Shown here: piece after piece, positions 14,172 to 22,572 of the stretch
How the letters are laid out: every line of letters starts with the position of its first letter
Position numbering within the stretch: position 1 is the first letter of the stretch
Origin: Xanthobacteraceae bacterium
GTDB taxonomy: Bacteria; Pseudomonadota; Alphaproteobacteria; Rhizobiales; Xanthobacteraceae
Length of the DNA: 34,647 bases
Direction of reading: 5' to 3'
Assembly: GCA_019746135.1 (NCBI GenBank)
Contig: JAIESI010000053.1
Coordinates: 1 to 34,647, forward strand
Translations under genes and position numbers: made by a program
Notes under the pieces: generated by a model
What the model saw: the letters and a program-made list of their open reading frames with translations, nothing else
Told to the model about the DNA's origin: nothing
The model's database searches: none

Positions 14172-17100
14172 TCACCCCGGCGCCGGCCGACCCAACCGCA
14201 GCGTCTCGCGCAACGTCTGCACCGCGCGGCCGCCGCCGAGCCGGTGGTGCAGCCGGTCGAGCAGCAGATAGATCACCGGTGTGGTGTAGAGCGTCAGCAC
14301 CTGCGACACGATCAGGCCGCCGACGATGGTCATGCCGAGCGGCCGGCGCAGCTCGGAGCCGGGGCCGGTCGCGACGATCAGCGGCACCGCGCCGAGCATG
14401 GCGGCCATCGTCGTCATCATGATCGGCCGGAAGCGCGCAAGGCACGCCTCGCGGATCGCCTGCGCCGGCGAGAGCCCCTCCTGCCGCTCGGCGGCGAGCG
14501 CGAAGTCCACCATCATGATGCCGTTCTTCTTGACGAGCCCGATCAAGAGGATGATGCCGATGAAGGCGATCACCGTGAGCTCGGCGCGGAAGATCTGCAG
14601 GGCGAGCAGCGCGCCGAGCCCGGCCGACGGCAAGGTCGAGATGATGGTCAGCGGATGGGCGAGGCTTTCGTAGAGCACGCCGAGGATGATGTAGATGGTC
14701 AGGAGCGCCGCAAGAATCACCAGCGGCTGCGCGCCGGCCGCACGGCGGTAGGCCTTGGCGTCGCCGGCAAATTCGGTGCGCACCGTGTCCGGCATGTGCA
14801 GGGTGGCCACCGCCCGGTCGATCGCCGCCGACGCCGCCTCCAGCGTCACATTGGGCGCGAGGTTGAAGGTGATGGTCACCGCCGGGAACTGGCCCTGGTG
14901 GTTGATCACCAGCGGCGCCATGGCCTTCTCGATCCTGGCGACTGCCGACAGCGGCACCTGCGCGTTGCTCGCGCTGTCGACATAGACCTGCGTCAGGTCG
15001 GAGGGATCGCGGGCGAACGCCGGATCGACCTCGAGGATCACCCGGTACTGGTTGCGCGTGCCGTAGATCGTCGACACCTGCCGCTGCGCAAACGCGTTGT
15101 TGAGCGCGTTGTTGATGTCCTGGATGCGCACGCCGAGCCGCGAGGCCGCGAGGCGGTCGATCACCACATTGGCCTGCAGGCCGTTCTGCTCGCGGTCGGT
15201 GGTGACGTCGACCAGCTCCGGCAGCGTCTGCACCTTGTCGACCACCCGCGGCACCTGGCGCAACAGCTCGTCGTAGTCGGCGCTCCACAGCGTGTACTGG
15301 TAGGACGAGCTCGACTGCCGACCGCCGGAACGAACATCCTGCGCCGCGAACATGAACACCCGCATGCCGCCGACATCGAGCAGCTTCGGCCGCAGCCGGT
15401 TGATCACCTGCTGCGACGAGACATTGCCGCGCTCGCGCGGGGGTTTGAGCGAAATGAACAGCTGGCCGTTGTTGACCGAGGCGTTCCAGCTCGAGGCGCC
15501 GACCGACGAGCCGACATAGGCCACCGCGGGATCGGACAGCACGATCTGGGTGGCGCGCTGCTGCAGATCCTTCATCGCCTCGAACGAGATGTCGGGCGCG
15601 GCGCGGGTGCCGCCGAAAATCAGCCCGGTGTCGTCCTGCGGGAAAAAGCCCTTCGGCGTCTTCACATAGAGCACGCAGGTCAACGCGATGGTCAGCATGA
15701 ACACCAGCAGCGTGAGCCAGCGGTGGCGCAGCACGACGTCGAGGGTCGAGGCATAGAACGCGACCGAGCGGTTGAGCGCCCGCTCGACGCCGCGGTCGAA
15801 CCAGGTCGCATTCGGGCTCGGCGGCGCCTTGACGAAATGGGCGCAGACCATCGGCGTCAGCGTCAGCGACACCACCGTGGACACCCCGATCGCGAAGGCC
15901 ATGGTCAGCGAAAATTCGCTGAACAGCCGGCCGACCAGCCCGCCGATGAACAGCAGCGGCATGAACGCCGCCACGAGCGACAGGCTGATCGAGAGCACGG
16001 TGAAGCTGATCTGCCGCGCGCCCTCGATCGCCGCGCGCATCGGCGACATGCCCTTTTCCAGGTTCCGGAACACGTTCTCGATCACGACGATGGCGTCGTC
16101 GACCACGAAGCCGACCGACACCGCGAGCGCCATCAGCGAGATGTTGTTGATGGAGAAGCCCGCGACCCACATCAGCGCGCAGGTGCCGGCAAGCGCCAGC
16201 GGCACGGTGACGCCCGCGGCGACGGTCGCGGCAAGCCTGCGCAGGAACAGGAACACCACCATCATCACCAGCGCGATGGTGGCGGCGAGCGTGAACTGCA
16301 TGTCGAGCACGCTGGCGCGGATCGTGGTGGTGCGGTCGGACAGGATCGAAATGTCGATATCGGCCGGGATCCAGCGCTTCAGCTCCGGCAGCATCTCGCG
16401 GACGCGGTCGACCGTATCGATGACGTTGGCGTCGGCCGCCTTGGTGATGACGAGGAGCACCGAAGGCGCGGCGTTGAACCACGCCGCAGAGCGGTTGTTG
16501 CGGACCCCCTGCTCCACCGTCGCGATGTCGCCGATCCGCACCACGGTGCCGTTGGCGGCCTTCACCACGACGTTCTGATAGTCGCGGACGGCGCGGATCT
16601 GGTCGTTGGTGCCGATGGTGTGCGCCAGATCGGGACCCTCGAAGGTGCCGAGCGCCGTCATCGAATTGGCGTTGGAGATGGCGGCGCGCACGTCCTCGGC
16701 GCTGACGCCCATCAAGGCGATCGCCACCGGATTGACGCGGATCCGCATGGCCGGCTGCTCGGCGCCGTTGACGGTGACCTCGGCCACGCCGTCGATCTGG
16801 GCGATGCGCTGGGCGATCAGCGTATCGGCGACGTCGTAGAGCGTGCTCGGCTGCAGCGTCGGCGAGGTCAGCGCGAGAATCATGACCGGCGAGGCCGACG
16901 GATTGACCTTGCGCATGGCCGGCAAGGTCGGCAGATCGCCGGGCAGATCGGTCGCGGCGGCGTTCAGCGCGGCCTGCACGTCGCGCGCCGCGCCGTCGAT
17001 GCTGCGGTTGAGATCGAACTGGATGGTGATGCTGCTGCTGCCGAGCGAGCTCCGCGAGGTGATCTCGGTGACGCCGGGGATCTCGCCGAGCCGGCGCTCG

Positions 17101-17300
17101 AGCGGCGCCGCCATGGTCGCGGCCATCACCGCCGGATCGGCCCCGGGCCGGCTCGCCGACACGCGGATGGTCGGAAACTCGATCGACGGCATGCTGGCGA
17201 CGGGCAGGAAGCCGTAGGCCACGACGCCGGTGAGGAACAGGCCGATGGCGAGCAGCGCGGTGCCGATCGGGCGGCGGATGAACAACTCGGAGAAGCTCAT
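14172..17300 (-). CDS. mdtC: RND multidrug efflux pump, MdtC-like subunit
   Basis: A 1042-aa inner-membrane proton/drug antiporter of the HAE1 RND family, with twelve membrane segments and two large periplasmic loops. The proton-relay aspartates are at 401-402 (VGFVVDDAIVVIEN), and the TM10 lysine lies in LLIGLVKKNGIMMVDF. The opening MSFSELFIRRPIGTALLAIG is typical of MdtC/MuxC-like partners, which work as heterotrimers with an MdtB-like subunit. AGGAGG precedes the ATG at 17300. It is the last pump gene of a minus-strand operon (channel, adaptor, pump B, pump C). It is split from pump B by an oppositely oriented DUF559 unit, so transcription must pass through that unit's inverted repeats. 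Confidence 0.93.
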   Translation of the reverse strand: MSFSELFIRRPIGTALLAIGLFLTGVVAYGFLPVASMPSIEFPTIRVSASRPGADPAVMAATMAAPLERRLGEIPGVTEITSRSSLGSSSITIQFDLNRSIDGAARDVQAALNAAATDLPGDLPTLPAMRKVNPSASPVMILALTSPTLQPSTLYDVADTLIAQRIAQIDGVAEVTVNGAEQPAMRIRVNPVAIALMGVSAEDVRAAISNANSMTALGTFEGPDLAHTIGTNDQIRAVRDYQNVVVKAANGTVVRIGDIATVEQGVRNNRSAAWFNAAPSVLLVITKAADANVIDTVDRVREMLPELKRWIPADIDISILSDRTTTIRASVLDMQFTLAATIALVMMVVFLFLRRLAATVAAGVTVPLALAGTCALMWVAGFSINNISLMALAVSVGFVVDDAIVVIENVFRNLEKGMSPMRAAIEGARQISFTVLSISLSLVAAFMPLLFIGGLVGRLFSEFSLTMAFAIGVSTVVSLTLTPMVCAHFVKAPPSPNATWFDRGVERALNRSVAFYASTLDVVLRHRWLTLLVFMLTIALTCVLYVKTPKGFFPQDDTGLIFGGTRAAPDISFEAMKDLQQRATQIVLSDPAVAYVGSSVGASSWNASVNNGQLFISLKPPRERGNVSSQQVINRLRPKLLDVGGMRVFMFAAQDVRSGGRQSSSSYQYTLWSADYDELLRQVPRVVDKVQTLPELVDVTTDREQNGLQANVVIDRLAASRLGVRIQDINNALNNAFAQRQVSTIYGTRNQYRVILEVDPAFARDPSDLTQVYVDSASNAQVPLSAVARIEKAMAPLVINHQGQFPAVTITFNLAPNVTLEAASAAIDRAVATLHMPDTVRTEFAGDAKAYRRAAGAQPLVILAALLTIYIILGVLYESLAHPLTIISTLPSAGLGALLALQIFRAELTVIAFIGIILLIGLVKKNGIMMVDFALAAERQEGLSPAQAIREACLARFRPIMMTTMAAMLGAVPLIVATGPGSELRRPLGMTIVGGLIVSQVLTLYTTPVIYLLLDRLHHRLGGGRAVQTLRETLRLGRPAPG

Positions 17301-17339
17301 GGGCGAGCTCCTCCTGAAAGCGGACGGTTATCGCATGTG

Positions 17340-17397
17340 TTGCAACGCGGGCGGTGAGCTCCCTCCCCCTGAAAGGGGGAGGGTTGGGGTGGGGGTC
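17340..17397 (+). repeat. left inverted repeat of the DUF559 unit
   Basis: It contains CTCCCTCCCCCTGAAAGGGG, continues GGAGGG, then TTGGGGTGGGGGTC. Its inner part is itself a palindrome (CCCTCCCCCT/AGGGGGAGGG with a short GAA-type centre). It matches the right repeat in reverse orientation over nearly its whole length. Confidence 0.85.
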
Positions 17398-17413
17398 TGC
17401 GGGTCGACGTGCT

Positions 17414-17884
17414 ATGGCAAGTCGTGTCGAGGATCGCAACGTGTCCCGCTTCAACCGCACGCCCGGGAAGACAAAATTTGCCCGCAAACTGCGGCGCGAT
17501 GGGACCGACGTTGAAAGGCGGCTGTGGCAGCGGTTGAGAAACGGTCAGATCTGCGACGCGCAGTTTCGCCGTCAGCATCCTGCCGGCCGCTACGTTCTTG
17601 ATTTCTATTGCCCCGCACTGGCGCTGGCCGTCGAACTCGACGGAGGCCAACACGCTGCGGCTGCAACGCGCGACCGAGAGCGCGATGAATGGTTGAGGCA
17701 AAACGACGTAACGGTCCTGCGCTTCTGGAATTCCGATATCACTGAAAATCTCAATGGGGTGCTGGAGGTCATCGCCGCGAAGATCGGTGAACTGAGCTCG
17801 GCGGCAGCGCCGTCTCGTCCGCGTTGGCGTATTCGGCGCCTGTCCGGACTCCCACGCACGCCCTGCCCCCCACGCACGTCCTGA
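17414..17884 (+). CDS. DUF559 domain protein, Vsr-like endonuclease fold
   Basis: A 156-aa protein. Residues about 18-125 form a DUF559 domain: RTPGKTKFARKLRRDGTDVE, a WQRLRNGQ helix, then FRRQHPAGRYVLDFYCPA. The nuclease-type core is Asp63, Glu74, Asp76, Gly77 and His80 (VELDGGQH), followed by VLRFWNSDI. The fold belongs to the PD-(D/E)XK/Vsr-like group, so nicking or cutting of DNA is the expected activity, although no DUF559 function is firmly established. The ATG at 17414 has only a weak ribosome site; a GTG at 17354 lies inside the left repeat. The TGA stop is formed by the first bases of the right repeat, so gene and repeats are built as one unit. The last 28 residues are Pro/Arg-rich. 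Confidence 0.88.
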   Translation: MASRVEDRNVSRFNRTPGKTKFARKLRRDGTDVERRLWQRLRNGQICDAQFRRQHPAGRYVLDFYCPALALAVELDGGQHAAAATRDRERDEWLRQNDVTVLRFWNSDITENLNGVLEVIAAKIGELSSAAAPSRPRWRIRRLSGLPRTPCPPRTS

Positions 17885-17944
17885 CCCCCACCCCAACCCT
17901 CCCCCTTTCAGGGGGAGGGAGCGCACCGCCCGGGTCGCAACACA
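17882..17944 (-). repeat. right inverted repeat of the DUF559 unit
   Basis: It reads TGACCCCCACCCCAACCC, then TCCCCCTTTCAGGGGGAGGG, then AGCGCACCGCCCGGGTCGCA and ACACA. This is the reverse complement of the left repeat with few differences. It supplies the stop codon of the DUF559 gene and lies 10 bases from the stop of pump B. Confidence 0.85.
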
Positions 17945-17953
17945 GAACATGAC

Positions 17954-20900
17954 CTACTCCGCGGCGGGCTGCGGCGCGTCTCTGCCCGCAGGCCGGGTCG
18001 GTGAACCGGTAAAGCGCTGCTTCAGCCGCTCCATGTAGAGATAGATCACCGGCGTGGTGTACAGCGTCAGAAGCTGGCTCAGCAGCAGACCGCCGATGAT
18101 GGTGATGCCGAGCGGATTGCGCAGCTCGGAGCCGGTGCCGCTCTCGACCGCCAATGGAACCGCGCCGAACAGCGCCGCGAGCGTCGTCATCATGATCGGC
18201 CGGAAGCGCAGCAGCGACGCCTGGACGATGGATTCGCGCGGCGACAGGCCCTGCTCGCGCTCGGCGTCGAGCGCGAAGTCGATCATCATGATCGCGTTCT
18301 TCTTGACGATACCCATCAAGAGCACGATGCCGATCAGCGCGATCACCGAGAGATCATAGCCGAACAGCATCAGCGCCAGCAGCGCGCCGACGCCGGCCGA
18401 CGGCAGCGTCGACAGGATGGTCAGCGGATGGATGAAGCTCTCATAGAGCACGCCGAGCACGATGTAGATCGTGATCGCGGCGGCGAGGATGAGCCACGGC
18501 TGGCCGGCCAGCGACTTGGCGAACTCGGCGGAGTCGCCGGAATAGCTGCCGAGCACCGAGCCCGGCATGTTGATGTCGCGCTTGGCCTCGGCGATCGCGG
18601 TGACCGCGTCGCTCAGCGCCGCGCCCGGCGGCAGGTTGAAGCTGATGGTGACCGAGGGGAACTGCTCCTGGTGCGCGATCGCAAGCGGCGCGGAGGTGTG
18701 CTCGAAGCGGGCGAAGGTCGAGAGCGGCACCTGGCTCGAGCCGGTGACGGTGTTGGGCGTGGCCGAGGTGTTGGTGTTGATCGAGCCCTGCGCGGTGTTG
18801 CCGACGGTCGCGACCGTGCCGGTGCTGGTGCTGGCGCCGGTGACGTAGAGCTTCGACAGCGCGCTCGGATCGCGCTGATAGCGCGGCTGCGCCTCGAGGA
18901 TGACGCGATACTGGTTCGACTGGGTGTAGATGGTGGAGATCTGCCGCTGGCCGAAGGCGTCCTGCAGCGTGTCGTTCACCGACTGCATCGACACGCCGAG
19001 CCGCCCCGCCATCTCGCGGTTGACGTCGACCTGCATGCGCAGCCCGCCCTCCTGGGCCTCGGACGCCACGTCTTCGAAGCGGTTGTCGCGCCGCATCCGC
19101 GCCGCGAGCCGGTCGGCCCATTCGACCACGTCGCCGGCGTCGGCGCCGACCAGCGTGTACTGATAGAGCGCGCGGCTCGCCCGGGTGCTGATCTGGATGT
19201 CCTGCACCGGCTGGAACCAGACGGTGATGCCGGGGATGGGCGCCACCGCCTGCTTCAGCCGCGTGACGATCTGGTCCGCGGTGGCGACGCGGTCGTCGCG
19301 CGGCCGCAGCGTGATGGCGATGCGGCCGGCGTTCGGCGTCGGGTTCATACGGCTGACGCCGAGCACCGAGACCACGCCGGTCACGTCCGGGTCCTTGCGG
19401 ATCGCCTCCTCGACCTGGGCCTGCAGCCGCTGCATCTGGGCGAACGACACCTCGGTGCCGGCCTCCGACACGGCGGAGATCAGGCCGGTGTCCTGCGACG
19501 GCAGGAAGCCCTTGGGGACGATGAGATAGAGCCAGACCGTGGCGATCAGCGTCAGGAAGGTGACCAACAGCGTCGCGGGTTGATGGCGCAGCACCCATTC
19601 GAGGCTGCGGTGGTAGAACTCGACCGTGCGGTCGGTCGCGCGGTTGAAGAATGCGCCGACCGCGCTCACGGCCCTTCCAAAGTGCGCGCGCTGGCCGCTC
19701 GCTTCGCTCGCCAGCGCGCGCCGCGCCGCCTCGTGGCGCAGGATGCGGCTGCACATCATCGGCGTCAGCGTCAGCGACACGATCGCCGAAACGATCACGG
19801 CGATGGTCAGCGTCAGCGCGAACTCGCGGAACATGCGGCCGACCAGGCCGGTCATGAACAGCAGCGGAATGAACACCGCGATCAGCGACAGCGTCAGCGA
19901 GATCACCGTGAAGCCGATCTCGCGCGCGCCGCGCAACGCCGCATCGAACGGCGATTCGCCGTCCTCGATGTGGCGGACGATGTTCTCGATCATGACGATG
20001 GCGTCGTCGACGACGAAGCCGGTGCCGATGGTCAGCGCCATCAATGAGAGGTTATCGAGAGAAAAGTCGCAGAACCACATCACCCCGAAGGTGGCGATCA
20101 AGGACAGCGGCAGCGCCGCGCCGGCGATGATGGTGGCGCGAACGGTGCGCAGAAACAGCAGCACCACCAGCACGACCAGAACGACGCTGAGGACCAGGGT
20201 GAACTGCACGTCGTGGATCGAGGCGCGAATCACGTCGGTGCGATCGCTGACGATGGTGAGCGTGACGCCGGCCGGCATCGCGCGCTGCAGGCGCGGCAGC
20301 TCGCGCTTCACCCGCTCGACGGTGTCGATGACGTTGGCGCCGGGCTGGCGCTGGACGTCGATGACCACCGCGGGCCGGCCCTGATACCAGGCGCCGACCT
20401 TGTCGTTTTCCAGGCCGTTGATGATCTGCGCCACGTCGGTCAGCAGCACCGGCGAGCCACTGCGGTAGGCGATCACCAGCGACTTGTACGAATCGACGCC
20501 GAGGAGCTGGTCGTTGGCGGCGATGGTGTAGGACTGGTGCGTGCCGTCGAGCGAGCCCTTGGGGCCGGAGACGTTGGCGCCCACCACCGCCTGCCGGACG
20601 TCCTCGAGGCCGATGCCGTAGGCGGCAAGCCGCGACAGGTCGGCCTGGATCCGCACCGCGGGCCGGATGCCGCCCTGGATCGAGACGCGGCCGACGCCGC
20701 CCACTTCGGCAAGCCTGCTCGCCATCAGCGAGTCGGCCAGATCGCTCATCTCACGGAGAGTGGCCGTGTCGGAGGTCAGCGCCAGCGTGATGATCGGCGC
20801 GCTCGCCGGGTTCACCTTGGAGTAGGTCGGCGGATAAGGCAGGCCCCTCGGCAAGGTCGAGCCCGCGGAATTGATCGCGGCCTGCACGTCCTGCGCCGCG

Positions 20901-21208
20901 CCGTCGATGTCGCGGCCGAGATCGAACTGCAGCGTCACCTGGCTGATGCCGAACGAGCTCTGCGAGGTCATCAGCGCGAGCGACGGGATCTGCCCGAACT
21001 GCCGCTCCAGCGGCGCGGTGACCAGCGAGGCGATGGTGTCGGGGCTCGCGCCGGGAAGCTGGGTGGAGACCTGAATGGTCGGGAAATCGACCTGCGGCAG
21101 CGACGACACCGGCAGCGACCAGTAGCCGAGCCAGCCGCCGAGCATGGTGGCAAGCGCGAGAAGCGAGGTCGCAATCGGCCTTTGGATGAACGGCGTCGAG
21201 ACGCTCAT
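17954..21208 (-). CDS. mdtB: RND multidrug efflux pump, MdtB-like subunit
   Basis: A 1084-aa HAE1 RND antiporter. Key residues are intact: Asp401-Asp402 in TM4 (GTGFVVDDAIVMIEN) and Lys969-Lys970 in TM10 (LLMGIVKKNAIMMIDF). The start MSVSTPFIQRPIATSLLALA at 21208 is the classic N-terminus; an in-frame extension to 21355 would overlap the adaptor gene and looks non-coding. It starts 10 bases after the adaptor stop, indicating a tight operon. Residues about 791-825 form an unusual Ser/Thr/Asn/Gly-rich insertion in the second periplasmic loop. A Pro-rich tail ends the protein. It probably forms a B2C-type heterotrimer with the MdtC-like pump. Confidence 0.93.
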   Translation of the reverse strand: MSVSTPFIQRPIATSLLALATMLGGWLGYWSLPVSSLPQVDFPTIQVSTQLPGASPDTIASLVTAPLERQFGQIPSLALMTSQSSFGISQVTLQFDLGRDIDGAAQDVQAAINSAGSTLPRGLPYPPTYSKVNPASAPIITLALTSDTATLREMSDLADSLMASRLAEVGGVGRVSIQGGIRPAVRIQADLSRLAAYGIGLEDVRQAVVGANVSGPKGSLDGTHQSYTIAANDQLLGVDSYKSLVIAYRSGSPVLLTDVAQIINGLENDKVGAWYQGRPAVVIDVQRQPGANVIDTVERVKRELPRLQRAMPAGVTLTIVSDRTDVIRASIHDVQFTLVLSVVLVVLVVLLFLRTVRATIIAGAALPLSLIATFGVMWFCDFSLDNLSLMALTIGTGFVVDDAIVMIENIVRHIEDGESPFDAALRGAREIGFTVISLTLSLIAVFIPLLFMTGLVGRMFREFALTLTIAVIVSAIVSLTLTPMMCSRILRHEAARRALASEASGQRAHFGRAVSAVGAFFNRATDRTVEFYHRSLEWVLRHQPATLLVTFLTLIATVWLYLIVPKGFLPSQDTGLISAVSEAGTEVSFAQMQRLQAQVEEAIRKDPDVTGVVSVLGVSRMNPTPNAGRIAITLRPRDDRVATADQIVTRLKQAVAPIPGITVWFQPVQDIQISTRASRALYQYTLVGADAGDVVEWADRLAARMRRDNRFEDVASEAQEGGLRMQVDVNREMAGRLGVSMQSVNDTLQDAFGQRQISTIYTQSNQYRVILEAQPRYQRDPSALSKLYVTGASTSTGTVATVGNTAQGSINTNTSATPNTVTGSSQVPLSTFARFEHTSAPLAIAHQEQFPSVTISFNLPPGAALSDAVTAIAEAKRDINMPGSVLGSYSGDSAEFAKSLAGQPWLILAAAITIYIVLGVLYESFIHPLTILSTLPSAGVGALLALMLFGYDLSVIALIGIVLLMGIVKKNAIMMIDFALDAEREQGLSPRESIVQASLLRFRPIMMTTLAALFGAVPLAVESGTGSELRNPLGITIIGGLLLSQLLTLYTTPVIYLYMERLKQRFTGSPTRPAGRDAPQPAAE

Positions 21209-21218
21209 CGCGGCTGGC

Positions 21219-22484
21219 TCATTGCGGCCGGCCTGTTGCGGCCGGATTGGGCGGGCTCGCCTCGGAGCGCTGCTCACGCCGGTTGCCGCGGCCGCGCCGC
21301 CGGTCGGACTGCGCCGCTTCCGGCTCGGCACCCGCGGGCGGCGCCTCCCCGGCATTGGTCACCGTCACATCCGCGCCGGCGGTGAGCCGGGCAAAGCCCG
21401 TGGTCACCACGCGCTCGCCCACCTCGAGACCCTTGCCGATCACCGCCTGGGTTTCGTCCTGCTGCGCCAGCGTCACCGGCCGGATCGCGACCTTGTTGTC
21501 GTCCTGCACCACATAGACGAAGGTGCCGCGCGGCCCGCGCTGGACCGCGGCGGTCGGCGCCACCACCACGTCCTGCAGCGTGTTGATCAGGAGGCGGACG
21601 TTGACGAAGCCGCCGGGCCAGAGCTGGAAATCGCGGTTGGGAAACTCGGCCTTGAGCTTGATGGTGCCGGTCGTCTGGTCGACCTGGTTGTCGACCACCT
21701 TGAGCACACCGGTCTCGATCACCGTCTTGTTGTCGGGCGCGAACGCATCGACCTGCAGCGTCCGCTGGGCGAAGGCCTTGTTGACCTCGCCGAGCTGCTG
21801 CTGCGGCAGGGTGAAGAGCAGCGAGATCGGCTGAAGCTGGGTGATGACGACAATGCCGGTCGAGTCGGACGCGCGCACGATGTTGCCCTGGTCGACCAGG
21901 CGGATGCCGGTGCGACCGGGGACCGGCGCAACGATGGTGGTGTAGTCGAGAAACGCCTTGGCGTTGTCGATCTGCGCCTGATCGAGCCGCACCAGCGCCT
22001 CGAGCTGCGCCACCGTCGCCTTCTGCGAGTCGTACTGCTGCTGCGCGACCGCGTTGGTCGTCATCAGCTTGGCGTAGCGGGCGAGGTCGATGCGCGCGTT
22101 GGCGAGCGTGGCCTCGTCCTGCGCCTTCTTCGCCACCGCCTGGTCGTAGGCGGCCTGATAGGTGACGGGATCGATCTTCGCCAGCACGAAACCTTCTTCG
22201 ACCTGCTGGCCTTCGGTGTAATTGACGCTGAGCAGCCGGCCGTCGACCTGCGGCTTCACGGTCACCGTGTTGAGGGCGCGGACGGTGCCGACGCCGTCGA
22301 GATAGACCGGCACGTCGGCGCGCCGCGTCAGCGCGGCGATGACCGGCACCGGGCCGTCGTCGCCGCGGAAGTTGCGGCCAAAGCGCGGCTGCTCCTGCCG
22401 GGCAGGCTGCCACCACACGGCCGCGGCCCCGCCGACCAGGACAAGGACCACAACCGCCGTGGCGATCGATCGTCTTTTCGACAT
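21219..22484 (-). CDS. mdtA: RND efflux periplasmic adaptor (membrane fusion protein), MdtA-like
   Basis: A 421-aa membrane-fusion protein linking the RND pump to the outer-membrane channel. An N-terminal membrane anchor (about 6-24, IATAVVVLVLVGGAAAVWW) is followed by a lipoyl/barrel-sandwich half (VTVKPQVDGRLLSVNYTEGQ). An alpha-hairpin coiled coil (about 100-165, Ala/Gln-rich) comes next, then the second lipoyl half (IVAPVPGRTGIRLVDQGNIV) and beta-barrel and membrane-proximal domains. The C-terminal 45 residues are Arg/Pro/Ala-rich and disordered. The ATG at 22484 is chosen; its GGAG lies very close and within a hairpin. A TTG at 22499 is an alternative start. Confidence 0.9.
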   Translation of the reverse strand: MSKRRSIATAVVVLVLVGGAAAVWWQPARQEQPRFGRNFRGDDGPVPVIAALTRRADVPVYLDGVGTVRALNTVTVKPQVDGRLLSVNYTEGQQVEEGFVLAKIDPVTYQAAYDQAVAKKAQDEATLANARIDLARYAKLMTTNAVAQQQYDSQKATVAQLEALVRLDQAQIDNAKAFLDYTTIVAPVPGRTGIRLVDQGNIVRASDSTGIVVITQLQPISLLFTLPQQQLGEVNKAFAQRTLQVDAFAPDNKTVIETGVLKVVDNQVDQTTGTIKLKAEFPNRDFQLWPGGFVNVRLLINTLQDVVVAPTAAVQRGPRGTFVYVVQDDNKVAIRPVTLAQQDETQAVIGKGLEVGERVVTTGFARLTAGADVTVTNAGEAPPAGAEPEAAQSDRRRGRGNRREQRSEASPPNPAATGRPQ

Positions 22485-22485
22485 T

Positions 22486-22535
22486 CTCCGGCCAGCCAAA
22501 TCCGTGCACCACCATAAATAACGGTGTGGCCGGAG
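22486..22535 (-). promoter_or_regulatory. hairpin that covers the adaptor gene's ribosome site
   Basis: CTCCGGCCA (22486-22494) and TGGCCGGAG (22527-22535) form a perfect 9-bp stem directly before the ATG at 22484. On the mRNA the GGAG of the only nearby ribosome site is the stem's 3' arm. This could restrict translation of the adaptor or act as a transcript-processing site between channel and adaptor genes. Confidence 0.45.
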
Positions 22536-22572
22536 CTTTCACAGCACATTACGGACATTTAAAGGGGGACGC

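Larger units (their letters stand above)
17336..17944 (+). mobile_element. DUF559 gene framed by ~60-bp inverted repeats, inserted in the efflux operon
   Basis: This unit of about 609 bp lies between two genes expected to be adjacent (pump B stop at 17954, pump C start at 17300). It has inverted ends of about 60 bp with a shared outer TGTGTTGC, a GCGGGCGGTG-like part and an inner C/G-rich palindrome. It carries a single gene on the strand opposite to the operon. Without it the pump genes would be about 45 bp apart. I could not identify a clean target-site duplication. Calling it mobile is inference from structure and from the related repeat pair at 31064-31187. Confidence 0.6.

Noticed and set aside
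14154..17357. 1067-codon plus-strand frame antisense to the MdtC-like gene
   Set aside because: Low-complexity Arg/His/Asp/Gly translation, a typical antisense product of GC-rich coding DNA.
14056..17487. 1143-codon minus-strand frame overlapping the MdtC-like gene
   Set aside because: Arg/Pro/Ala/His-rich shadow of the real pump gene in another frame; no motifs.
18428..20047. 539-codon plus-strand frame antisense to MdtB-like gene
   Set aside because: Same antisense composition effect; the real pump has full motifs on the minus strand.
21144..22517. 457-codon plus-strand frame antisense to adaptor gene
   Set aside because: No domain; composition of a complement of coding DNA.
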